Positions 43,211 through 51,335 of a DNA stretch of 64,000 nt are shown here, one piece after another. Within the stretch, counting starts at the first letter, position 1. Each line of letters opens with the position of its first letter. Origin of the DNA: Sunxiuqinia indica (lineage in GTDB: Bacteria; Bacteroidota; Bacteroidia; Bacteroidales; Prolixibacteraceae); assembly GCF_009847015.1 (NCBI RefSeq), contig NZ_WVEM01000007.1, positions 236,318 to 300,317 of the forward strand, read 5' to 3'. The notes under the pieces are model-generated. The model was not told the DNA's origin, ran no database searches, and saw only the letters and a program-made list of their open reading frames with translations. The translations under genes were made by a program, and so were the position numbers.

Positions 43211-43241
43211 ATCCAGGAACGTATGTTTCTTGGGTTTTTTT
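43211..43241 (+). terminator. Probable terminator after the SPFH unit
   Basis: ATCCAGGAAC (43211-43220) pairs, with G-T pairs and one bulge, with GTTTCTTGGGT (43225-43235), followed by a run of Ts. Otherwise nothing is seen between 43242 and 43440. Confidence 0.6.
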
Positions 43242-43454
43242 GTTTGTAGGAGATTTGGAAGTCATATTTTACAACATATTTTTGATCGGGTTGTTTTTTT
43301 AATTATGCTATTATCAGTATATTAAAAAACTTAATGAAAATAGGATAATAAGTAACATGTCCTGATTAGCTTTCTAACTATAAAACTATGACAGTATTAA
43401 TATATATTTATACGAGAATTTACTGTTTGAATCTAAGTGGGGAGGAAGGAAGAG

Positions 43455-44180
43455 ATGTTTAAAGAACCAGATGTAAAAGATTGTGTAAACTGTGGAATGA
43501 CCTGTTGTGTCCATTGTTTGCCAAAGGCTGAGGCGAGCATTTTTGAGTGTCTCAATAAGGAGGATATGGATTACTTGATGACATGTAAGCGAAATGTAAT
43601 TTTCAATCCGGGAGAAACAATTATCAAGCAGAATACTTCGACTACTCACTTTGTTTGTATTAAAGACGGACTTGCCAAGGTTCTTGCAGAGGGACACAAT
43701 GGGAAAAATGTAATACTCAAATTAATATCAACTCATAGTTTAGTTACTGCCGGTGGAGTAATTAGTGACGATATCAGGCATTTTACAGTCTCTGCACTTA
43801 CTCAGGTTGAGTGCTGTTTTATTGATTCGAATAGGTTGCATGTTTTGTTGTCACGCAATAGTAGATTTGCCTACGAACTTTTGAAATATAATAATAAGCA
43901 AAATCTTCAAATGTTAGATTCCTTGATTCGCCTGAATCAAAAATATATGCCTGGCCGCGTCGCGGATACCTTGTTGTACCTGAAAAATGAAATCTATAAT
44001 TCGAACCCATTTAACTACAAATTAAGTAAGCAGGAATTTGCTGAAATGTCAGGAATGACAAAGGAAAGTTTCATTCGAAATATGAAAGAGCTTGAGGTGT
44101 CCGGTATCATCAAACAGAGCAGAAATGAAATTGAAATTCTGAGTGAACCGGAGCTGATCAAAATTAGTAAAAATGGCTGA
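43455..44180 (+). CDS. Crp/Fnr-family regulator with Cys-rich N-terminus
   Basis: 241 residues from the ATG at 43455, chosen because GGAGGAAGG at 43441-43449 is an ideally spaced ribosome-binding site. Cys10, Cys13, Cys17, Cys18, Cys21 and Cys32 (CVNCGMTCCVHC, then FEC) precede the cyclic-nucleotide-binding fold (NPGETIIKQNTSTTHFVCIK, GLAKVLAEG) and a C-terminal winged helix (KLSKQEFAEMSGMTKESFIR). The Cys cluster suggests an Fe-S or thiol redox/oxygen sensor like FNR. It is placed directly upstream of the multiheme cytochrome genes and probably controls them in response to oxygen or redox state. Confidence 0.85.
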   Translation: MFKEPDVKDCVNCGMTCCVHCLPKAEASIFECLNKEDMDYLMTCKRNVIFNPGETIIKQNTSTTHFVCIKDGLAKVLAEGHNGKNVILKLISTHSLVTAGGVISDDIRHFTVSALTQVECCFIDSNRLHVLLSRNSRFAYELLKYNNKQNLQMLDSLIRLNQKYMPGRVADTLLYLKNEIYNSNPFNYKLSKQEFAEMSGMTKESFIRNMKELEVSGIIKQSRNEIEILSEPELIKISKNG

Positions 44181-44320
44181 TTGATATATGTCAATTATTA
44201 CTTCGAATTATGTCACTCAATAAGCTTTCGTAATTAGTGCTTTCAATTCTACTTTTACAAGTAAAACTAAGCAAGTGGAAGTAGTTCCACGTTAATTTGA
44301 ATGTACTAAATTATAAGCGT

Positions 44321-45427
44321 ATGAAACTCAGAGAAATAACCAAATTACTTGTAGTAGCAGCACTAGTGCTGTTTGTCATTCCTGCATGTGTTAAAGAGGG
44401 CCCTCCAGGATTAGATGGAGCAGATGGAGCCGATGGTGTAGCCGGAGCTGATGGAGCTGATGGTGAAGTTGCATGTTTAGTCTGTCATTCTACAGAAGTA
44501 AAAGAAGATAACGAAAGAGAGTATTTTCGCTCACAGCATGCATCAGGTGCACTTTCTCTTGATTATGCCGGAGGACGTGATGGATGTGCTGAGTGTCACT
44601 CGGGAAATGGATTTGTTGAATGGGTGGAAACAGGAGATGTTACTGCTAACATTACCCCGGAAGCAATCAACTGTAATACTTGTCATGATATTCACAGTAC
44701 CTTTGCTGTTGAAGACTATGCACTTAGGATTACTACTCCCGTTGATGTGATAGGTGTAACAGTTGATCTTGGTAATTCTAGCAACCTTTGTGTAAATTGT
44801 CATAAACCTCGCAGAGGGTGGGAAGATTATGATGATGGTTCACTAGCGGACTCAGTTATGGTTACCAGTACTCATGCCGGACCTCACCATGGACCACAAA
44901 CTGCAGTGCTGATGGGCTTGGGTGGTGATCATCGGATTGGTTCGATTGATGCTTCAGCAATAGGACCATCCACACACGGAACAGATGTTGAAGATGCGAC
45001 ATGTGTAGGTTGTCATATGTATGAGTCTACAGATGAATCAGAAGGTGGACATACTTGGTGGCCTGCAGTTGAGTCTTGCAAAGTGTGTCATGCAACAGCA
45101 ACTGATTTTGACTATAAAGGTGGACAGACGAAGATTGATCTTCTAATGGCGCAATTGGCAGAATTATTAGAGGCTCAGGAAGGCCAAAAGATAGCTGAAT
45201 CTGCTCCTCGTGCAGGTGATTGGCATGTTGTTCCCGGAACTGTTCATGGTATAATACATTTTGATGAAGAAGATAAAGCTTATCACCCTGTTATCGGACA
45301 ATTTGATAGAGATGTATTCTCTGCGTTTTGGAATTTTATGACAATTCTGGAGGATCGGAGTCATGGTGTTCATAATCCTGCTTATGCCGAAGCGTTGTTG
45401 CTCAATGCAATTGAAATATTAGATTAG
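44321..45427 (+). CDS. Hexaheme c-type cytochrome lipoprotein with collagen-like spacer
   Basis: 368 residues from the ATG at 44321. A lipobox (LFVIPAC) is followed directly by Gly-X-Y triplets (GPPGLDGADGADGVAGADG), a collagen-like linker. Six CxxCH sites follow: CLVCH, CAECH, CNTCH, CVNCH, CVGCH and CKVCH. A His-rich region (HAGPHHGPQ) may give distal ligands. The C-terminal 100 residues lack hemes. The lipid anchor and extended spacer would place the heme domain away from the membrane, periplasmic or on the surface. Located after the Fnr-like regulator and ended by a terminator. Confidence 0.88.
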   Translation: MKLREITKLLVVAALVLFVIPACVKEGPPGLDGADGADGVAGADGADGEVACLVCHSTEVKEDNEREYFRSQHASGALSLDYAGGRDGCAECHSGNGFVEWVETGDVTANITPEAINCNTCHDIHSTFAVEDYALRITTPVDVIGVTVDLGNSSNLCVNCHKPRRGWEDYDDGSLADSVMVTSTHAGPHHGPQTAVLMGLGGDHRIGSIDASAIGPSTHGTDVEDATCVGCHMYESTDESEGGHTWWPAVESCKVCHATATDFDYKGGQTKIDLLMAQLAELLEAQEGQKIAESAPRAGDWHVVPGTVHGIIHFDEEDKAYHPVIGQFDRDVFSAFWNFMTILEDRSHGVHNPAYAEALLLNAIEILD

Positions 45428-45447
45428 GTTAGAAATTTGAGATAGTG

Positions 45448-45480
45448 AAAAAAGCTTCTTGCAAGGAAGCTTTTTTCTTA
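45448..45480 (+). terminator. Rho-independent terminator after the hexaheme cytochrome
   Basis: AAAAAAGCTTC (45448-45458) pairs with GAAGCTTTTTT (45466-45476) around a 7-nt loop, ending in Ts. It rules out an alternative upstream start for the next gene. Confidence 0.88.
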
Positions 45481-45506
45481 ATAATTACGCCTTAAAGCAC
45501 AACGAA

Positions 45507-45887
45507 ATGGAAAAAAAATTAATATATATTATTATAGCAGTTCTTGGCTTTGTCGTTAGTGGTTGTGTTTATGATTTTGTTGCTCCCGAAGCACCATTCA
45601 ATCCGGATGACCCTGATGCTGTAGCTGTTAGTTTTGAAAACGATATTGTTCCAATTTTTGAAGCTAAATGTATAGGCTGCCATAAAGCTGGTGGAATAAA
45701 ACCTACTCCAGATTTGACCGCAGATAAAGCCTATAATAGTATCTCAGGCTATATCAACTTAACAACGCCTGAAGAAAGTGAGATTTATACTAAAGCAAGT
45801 CCAGCGGGGAACCATGCGGCCAAGTATTCAACCAACGAAGCTGCTCTTGTTCGGGGATGGATTGCACAGGGAGCAGAAAACAATTAG
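45507..45887 (+). CDS. Small monoheme c-type cytochrome lipoprotein
   Basis: 126 residues from the ATG at 45507; starts further upstream would fall within the terminator. Lipobox VVSGC, then one heme site CIGCHKAGG preceded by FENDIVPIFEAK, the standard start of a small cytochrome c domain. The C-terminus (EAALVRGWIAQGAENN) is also typical. Probably a periplasmic electron shuttle. Followed 24 bp later by the beta-barrel protein. Confidence 0.88.
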   Translation: MEKKLIYIIIAVLGFVVSGCVYDFVAPEAPFNPDDPDAVAVSFENDIVPIFEAKCIGCHKAGGIKPTPDLTADKAYNSISGYINLTTPEESEIYTKASPAGNHAAKYSTNEAALVRGWIAQGAENN

Positions 45888-45911
45888 TAATTAACTAAAG
45901 AAACTTTGAAC

Positions 45912-46850
45912 ATGAAAAAAACATTATTAATTGTCATATTAAGTCTGTTTGTTTCTGTTAACATGTGGGCGCAGGATGAAGCTGCCGAAAAGGATCAACC
46001 TGTTGGAGCCGCTTTTGAAAATGGAACCCTAATTGACGCACAAACCTCCTATATACCTTCTGTAAAATCATTGGAATTTGTGATCCAACACAAGTTTGGA
46101 CCAATAGATAATGGCGATGCTGCTTTTGATCTATTTGGATTATACGCTGCCGGTGCCAATGTGAGGCTTGCTTTAAATTATGTGCCAGCCAAAAATCTTC
46201 AGCTAGGTATTGGAGTAACAAAACTCAATTTATACACCGACTTAAATGCGAAGTGGACTGTTTTGGAGCAAACTGAAAAGAACACGGTACCTGTTTTTGT
46301 AACGGTATTGGGTAATGCTGCAATTGACGGCCGGCCTAAGGATGACTTCGGGGGATTAAATAATTACGAAAATCCACTAGACACCTTTGAATTTAGAGGT
46401 AGCGATCGTTATTCATATTTCGCACAATTACTGATAGGTCGTAAGTTTTCTGATGCGCTTTCATTGCAAGCCGGAGTTAGTTTTTCTCATGCTAACTTAG
46501 TTGCGCAGTACCACGATCATGACCGGGTTGGATTGCATTTTAACGGTCGGTTGAAATTTTCACCGCAGTCATCATTTATATTCAGTTATGATGCACCATT
46601 GAAAATTGATGATATCTCGGAACAACATTCGGGTTGGAATGCGAACAATGCACCAGGTTGGGATGGCCCATATCACCCAAAAGCTAGTTTAAAGTTTGGT
46701 ATTGAGGTGTCAACTTATACGCACGCATTTCAAATGTATGTTGGCAATGCTAATGGCATTCTTCCGCAATACGACATGATGAATAATATGAATGATCCAT
46801 TTGAGGGACTTGCTATTGGATTCACAATAACCCGTTTATGGATGTTCTAA
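45912..46850 (+). CDS. DUF5777-type outer-membrane beta-barrel protein
   Basis: 312 residues from the ATG at 45912 with signal peptide (LFVSVNMWAQ). Many alternating strands (SLEFVIQHKFGP, NVRLALNYVPAKNLQLGIGV, QAGVSFSHANLV, HFNGRLKFSPQSSFIFSYD) and a C-terminal aromatic strand (FTITRLWMF) indicate a barrel. DUF5777 proteins co-occur with cytochromes in Bacteroidota. In context it may be the porin part of a porin-cytochrome conduit, with the two lipoprotein cytochromes before it. Confidence 0.78.
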   Translation: MKKTLLIVILSLFVSVNMWAQDEAAEKDQPVGAAFENGTLIDAQTSYIPSVKSLEFVIQHKFGPIDNGDAAFDLFGLYAAGANVRLALNYVPAKNLQLGIGVTKLNLYTDLNAKWTVLEQTEKNTVPVFVTVLGNAAIDGRPKDDFGGLNNYENPLDTFEFRGSDRYSYFAQLLIGRKFSDALSLQAGVSFSHANLVAQYHDHDRVGLHFNGRLKFSPQSSFIFSYDAPLKIDDISEQHSGWNANNAPGWDGPYHPKASLKFGIEVSTYTHAFQMYVGNANGILPQYDMMNNMNDPFEGLAIGFTITRLWMF

Positions 46851-47007
46851 AAAGATAAATAAAATATAAAAATAGAATGGTGATATCAATTTCTGTGATA
46901 TTGCCATTTTATTCGTAATAATATTTTGGGAATTAGGCTTGATCAAGTTTTGAGCAACGATGAAATATGAGATATGGTTTGTAATAAATCAACTGTGTTA
47001 AACATAC

Positions 47008-47958
47008 ATGATGAGGAATAGATTAATACTAATAGTTTTTGTTTGTTGTTTTGGATGGCTTGGAGCAAGGGCGCAATCATACGAAAATGCACAAGAACAC
47101 CAGTGCCTGAAATGCCACTCGAATCAAACCTATACATTTCATAATGATTTGATGGAACGGCAAGAAAGTCGGTTGATGAACCCCTATTTTGTATTGGATA
47201 CGATTGCATTGAAAGCAGGCGTCCATCATGTGTTTGACTGTATTGATTGCCATTCTTACGAATATACGACCTATCCTCATAGTGCCAACATAAAACTGGA
47301 ACCTTTAGCGACATGTTTGGATTGTCACGGAGGTGATGAGTCGTTTGCAAAATATCAATTTGAGCGGATTGATGAGGAGTATCAAAAAAGTGTGCATTAT
47401 CAGACTTATGGCGATGCGTTTACCTGTTCGAAGTGCCATAGCCAACATACTTACACGGCAACAGCGCGAACAAGTAGTAATGTTCAGGAAATTGTTGAGT
47501 ATAGCAACAACATGTGTTTGTCTTGTCATAATTCGATGCAAGAGTATAAATTGGTTTCCGGCAAAGATAATCCGGAGTTGGTCGAAGTCCATAATTGGTT
47601 GCCTAATCAAAAATTACACTTCGAAAATGTTCGCTGTATTGAGTGTCACACACAGGTGGAAGATAGCCTAATGGTTTCGCACAATATACTCCCGAAAGAG
47701 CAAGCGTTGCGGAAGTGTGTAGAGTGTCACAGTTCAAACTCCAGATTAATTGCCTCTTTGTATAAGTACGAAAATTTACAAAGTAGAAAAGGAAATGGTA
47801 TTTTAGGAACGATGGTTTCTAATGATTCCTATGTTATTGGTACGCACCAAGTGCCACTCCTTAAAACGCTTAGTTATATTATCTTTATTGGTTTAATTGT
47901 GGTTATTATCATTCATACGATTTTCAGAATTCTAAATAGAAAGCCCGATGACAAATAA
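47008..47958 (+). CDS. Heptaheme c-type cytochrome with C-terminal membrane anchor
   Basis: 316 residues. Signal peptide (FVCCFGWLGARAQ). Seven CxxCH sites: CLKCH, CIDCH, CLDCH, CSKCH, CLSCH, CIECH and CVECH. A C-terminal helix (LSYIIFIGLIVVIIIHTIF) anchors it in the inner membrane with the heme domain in the periplasm. Its end overlaps the next gene, a cytochrome b, by 11 bp, so they form one complex. This is a split counterpart of CbcL-type quinol oxidoreductases, in which a multiheme domain is fused to a cytochrome b. Confidence 0.88.
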   Translation: MMRNRLILIVFVCCFGWLGARAQSYENAQEHQCLKCHSNQTYTFHNDLMERQESRLMNPYFVLDTIALKAGVHHVFDCIDCHSYEYTTYPHSANIKLEPLATCLDCHGGDESFAKYQFERIDEEYQKSVHYQTYGDAFTCSKCHSQHTYTATARTSSNVQEIVEYSNNMCLSCHNSMQEYKLVSGKDNPELVEVHNWLPNQKLHFENVRCIECHTQVEDSLMVSHNILPKEQALRKCVECHSSNSRLIASLYKYENLQSRKGNGILGTMVSNDSYVIGTHQVPLLKTLSYIIFIGLIVVIIIHTIFRILNRKPDDK

Positions 47959-48583
47959 TAATAAGGTCTACTTTTATCCGATGTGGTTACGTATTTGGCA
48001 CGGAATCAATGCGCTTGGAATTATTGTCCTGATCATTACCGGACTATCAATGCAATCAGGAATAGATTCTGGTTTTATTATGTCATTTGACAAAGCGGTT
48101 GATGCGCACAATATTTCGGGTATTATTGTGACCCTGAATTACTTTTTGTTTCTCATCGGAAATTTGGTCACTTCAAATGGTAAGTTTTATCTTGTTAAGC
48201 CTAGAGCATTTATAAAGCGACCCATTAAACAGGCTAAGTATTACTCTTGGGGAATGTTTCATGGCGAAAGTGCTCCTTATCCATTGTCGGAAAAACGAAA
48301 ATTTAACCCACTACAGAAATATTTCTATATTCTCGTCATGTATTTGGCAGTTCCTGGAGCTATTATTACCGGATTTGCATTACTATTCCCCGAGCTTATT
48401 ATTGAGAAGGTTTACAGCCTGAGTGGTATTTTTGTGACCGCTGTTTTTCACTCAATTATTGGATTCGTTATTTCTATCTTTTTGATCATTCATTTATATG
48501 TTGCTACGATTGGTAAGTCTCCTTTGGAGAACTTTAAAAGTATTATCAGCGGGTGGCATCACATTCATCACGGAAAGAAATAG
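47948..48583 (+). CDS. Membrane cytochrome b (b561/HydC-like) subunit
   Basis: 211 residues, four hydrophobic helices, with candidate heme-ligand His residues in LRIWHGINALGIIVL, AHNISGIIV, FHSIIGFVISIFLIIHLY. This is the fold of formate dehydrogenase gamma and HydC subunits, which oxidise menaquinol and hand electrons to a periplasmic partner. Translationally coupled to the heptaheme cytochrome. Confidence 0.85.
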   Translation: MTNNNKVYFYPMWLRIWHGINALGIIVLIITGLSMQSGIDSGFIMSFDKAVDAHNISGIIVTLNYFLFLIGNLVTSNGKFYLVKPRAFIKRPIKQAKYYSWGMFHGESAPYPLSEKRKFNPLQKYFYILVMYLAVPGAIITGFALLFPELIIEKVYSLSGIFVTAVFHSIIGFVISIFLIIHLYVATIGKSPLENFKSIISGWHHIHHGKK

Positions 48584-49061
48584 GGACGTTCTATTTCGAA
48601 ATTTGAGGAAGAAATTTGCTCTGAATTAAGATTTCACTGTGGATGAGTTAATTGAATTAACCTGTTCTTTTGCGTTGAGGTGAAAGTGAGTTTGTATCTA
48701 TATACATGAAGGTAAGTCAGTTTCAAATTGCTTGTCAAAACACACATTAGAATCATACTTTTAAGACTTGCATTCCTTGGTGGATCTTTTTTAGGGTTGG
48801 CTATGTTTTCTGATACGTTAATTCAGTTCCTCTAAGTGATCTGGCTACTCGAACGTTGCCATTTTCTTTACGAGAATTGCATCGGTGATATTTATCATTT
48901 ATTCATTGATATATCGCTAACAAAGAATAACTGATAATAGCGTAAAAAAGATAGCTTTATAAGTAATTTTCTTGAATCGGATTACGGATGCAATTATAGC
49001 GAGTTTGTTTTTTTCAAACTGGAATTAACCAATAAACGATAGTTACTAAACATGAAATAGT
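48584..49061. other. 478-bp gene-free stretch inside the cytochrome island
   Basis: No credible coding frame, terminator or promoter match was found. A short hydrophobic frame from a TTG at 48728 was considered and rejected. Confidence 0.4.
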
Positions 49062-50564
49062 ATGAAACTACCTTCCTCAATTAGAAATTGGATCTCGATT
49101 ACCGGAGCAATATTGGCGGTATTCAACTTGGCGTCTATTTTATCGTTGATGATTTTGAATACCATTTTTGGATTCGGAGGTTCCTATATTGGTATCTTTA
49201 TTTACCTTGTGCTTCCTGCTTTTATGATTATTGGATTGCTGCTTATTCCAATAGGAATGAGAATTAACCGCAAAAAAGCCAGAAAAGCTAAATCCGAAGG
49301 ACGGGAGTTGAACTGGCCTATTCTCGATTTCAATAATGTGGCAGTCCGCAATGCATCAACCATTTTTATTGTTGGTACTGTATTTTTGCTAATTATTTCG
49401 TCAATAGGAAGCTATGAAGCTTTTCATTATACCGAATCAGTTGAATTCTGCGGAAAACTATGTCATCAGGTAATGGAGCCGGAATATGTCACTTATCATG
49501 GGTCGTCGCATGAAAGAGTTGCATGTGTTGAGTGTCATGTTGGAGCTGGTGCCGGCTGGTATGTGAAAAGTAAACTTTCCGGAATGTATCAGGTATACTC
49601 TGTATTAGCTAAAAAGTATCCAAAACCAATTCCTACTCCAATTGAAAATTTACGTCCTGCTCGCGAAACTTGTGAAGAGTGTCACTGGCCCGAGAAGTTT
49701 TATGATCGTAAATTAAGAGTTGAACATTCATTTTTGGCTGATGATAACAATACAGAGCAAATCGTTCACCTACAAATTAAAACCAGTTCCAAAGCGACTG
49801 TGCATGGAATGGAAAAGGGAATTCATCAACATATTAGTCCTGATGTGAAAATTGAATACAAAGCAGTTGACCATGATCGACAAATTATACCTTGGGTAAA
49901 GTACACCAATACAAAAACCGGAGAAAGTCAAACTTATACTGATGGTGATTACCCGTTGAGCCAAGCGGAACTTGATACGCTGGAAACAAGAGTGATGGAT
50001 TGTTTGGATTGCCACAACAGACCTTCGCACAACTACAGAGTGCCACAGAATTTCATTGATCAATCAATGGCCGAGGGGCGAATTTCTAAAACTCTTCCGA
50101 GTATAAAGTTAATAGCCATGATGGCGCTTTATCAGGAATACCCTACAAAGGATTCAGCCTTTGCAGCTATCAGTAGTCAGGTTCGTGAGTATTATGAGTT
50201 GGTTGAGCCGGAAGTACTGGAGAACAGAACTGCGGAGGTTGAGCAAGCTATTGCGGAAATTCAAGATCAATATGCGCATAACTTCTTTCCATTGATGAAC
50301 GTAAGTTGGAAGTATTATCCAAACAACGTCGGCCATATGGAAAACGATGGTTGCTTCCGATGTCATAACGATCGTCATGCCGCTGAGTCGGGGCAGGTAA
50401 TTTCAAAAGATTGCAATCTGTGTCATAATATCTTAGCACAAGGAACACCTGACGAAATGGAATATTCTGAGTCTTTTGAACCGCTCGAATTCAAGCATCC
50501 GGTTGATATTGGAGACGATTGGAAAACGGAATCATGTTCGGTGTGCCACTCCGCATTGTATTAA
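49062..50564 (+). CDS. NapC/NrfH-like membrane multiheme cytochrome c (seven heme sites)
   Basis: 500 residues. Three N-terminal hydrophobic helices (ISITGAILAVFNLASILSLM, GIFIYLVLPAFMIIGLLLI, TIFIVGTVFLLIISSIGS) are followed by heme sites CGKLCH (CX3CH), CVECH, CEECH, CLDCH, CFRCH, CNLCH and CSVCH. The segment CGKLCHQVMEPEY is the NapC/NrfH/NirT quinol-dehydrogenase start. Longer than classical NrfH (about 160 residues), with extra heme sites toward the C-terminus. Presumably oxidises menaquinol and feeds the small tetraheme cytochrome encoded next. Confidence 0.85.
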   Translation: MKLPSSIRNWISITGAILAVFNLASILSLMILNTIFGFGGSYIGIFIYLVLPAFMIIGLLLIPIGMRINRKKARKAKSEGRELNWPILDFNNVAVRNASTIFIVGTVFLLIISSIGSYEAFHYTESVEFCGKLCHQVMEPEYVTYHGSSHERVACVECHVGAGAGWYVKSKLSGMYQVYSVLAKKYPKPIPTPIENLRPARETCEECHWPEKFYDRKLRVEHSFLADDNNTEQIVHLQIKTSSKATVHGMEKGIHQHISPDVKIEYKAVDHDRQIIPWVKYTNTKTGESQTYTDGDYPLSQAELDTLETRVMDCLDCHNRPSHNYRVPQNFIDQSMAEGRISKTLPSIKLIAMMALYQEYPTKDSAFAAISSQVREYYELVEPEVLENRTAEVEQAIAEIQDQYAHNFFPLMNVSWKYYPNNVGHMENDGCFRCHNDRHAAESGQVISKDCNLCHNILAQGTPDEMEYSESFEPLEFKHPVDIGDDWKTESCSVCHSALY

Positions 50565-50714
50565 ATTTCGACAAGTTGATATATATCATCGCTGATCGTT
50601 GTTCATGAATCCAGAAGTTATTAATTTAGGACGATGGATCGTCGTTAGTATTTGTTCAAAAATATTGGTGTAAATATTGAAGACGTATAGTATAAACCCA
50701 TAATATTTAAGACT

Positions 50715-51203
50715 ATGAATTACAGAAAATTAATGTTTTTACTGGGGCTTGCGCTAATGATTAGTTCTGTAGCGTTTGCGCAGAATTATAAGTACATTGG
50801 GGCAGACAAATGTAAAATGTGCCATAACAAACCCAATAAAGGAGAACAATACAACAAGTGGGCTGAAGGACCTCATGCAAATGCAATGGAGTCGTTGAAA
50901 GGTGCAGACGCTGAAAATCCAAAATGTTTAAAGTGCCACTCAACGGCAGCTGCTCATCCTGACATGGTAGCTTCGATTAAAGTTGAAGAGGGTGTTTCTT
51001 GTGAGTCGTGCCATGGACCTGGCAGTATATACAAGTCTGCAGGAATAATGAAAAACAGAAAATTGGCGATGTCAAAAGGCTTAATTATTCCGGATGAACA
51101 ATTATGCCGAACATGCCATAATGAAGAAAGTCCAACTTTTAAAGGATTTAATTATGAAGAGTATGTTGCAAAAATTGCACACGATGATCCGACCACAAAT
51201 TAA
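50715..51203 (+). CDS. Periplasmic tetraheme cytochrome c (c554-like)
   Basis: 162 residues with signal peptide (LALMISSVAFAQ). Four heme sites: CKMCH, CLKCH, CESCH and CRTCH. YIGADKCKMCHNK and GVSCESCHGPGSIY match the c554 family arrangement. Probably a soluble acceptor for the NapC-like protein. Ends in a strong terminator. Confidence 0.88.
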   Translation: MNYRKLMFLLGLALMISSVAFAQNYKYIGADKCKMCHNKPNKGEQYNKWAEGPHANAMESLKGADAENPKCLKCHSTAAAHPDMVASIKVEEGVSCESCHGPGSIYKSAGIMKNRKLAMSKGLIIPDEQLCRTCHNEESPTFKGFNYEEYVAKIAHDDPTTN

Positions 51204-51240
51204 GATCTAGATTTTTTTTATGAGGTTGATCTAGAAAAAT

Positions 51241-51279
51241 TCCTTTGCTTATTTCGAATAAGCAAAGGAGTTTTTTTTT
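51241..51279 (+). terminator. Strong rho-independent terminator
   Basis: TCCTTTGCTTATT (51241-51253) pairs perfectly with AATAAGCAAAGGA (51257-51269) around TCG, followed by nine Ts. Confidence 0.92.
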
Positions 51280-51335
51280 ACTGCCCCATTTTTATTTATC
51301 GTTTAAATATAAGAAACGTAAAAGTCGTTTAACGT

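Noticed and set aside
45459..45506. Upstream start for the monoheme cytochrome
   Set aside because: It would begin inside a clear rho-independent terminator and lose the clean lipoprotein signal that starts at 45507.
48728..48835. Short hydrophobic frame with TTG start between cytochrome genes
   Set aside because: Too short, rare start and no support from context.
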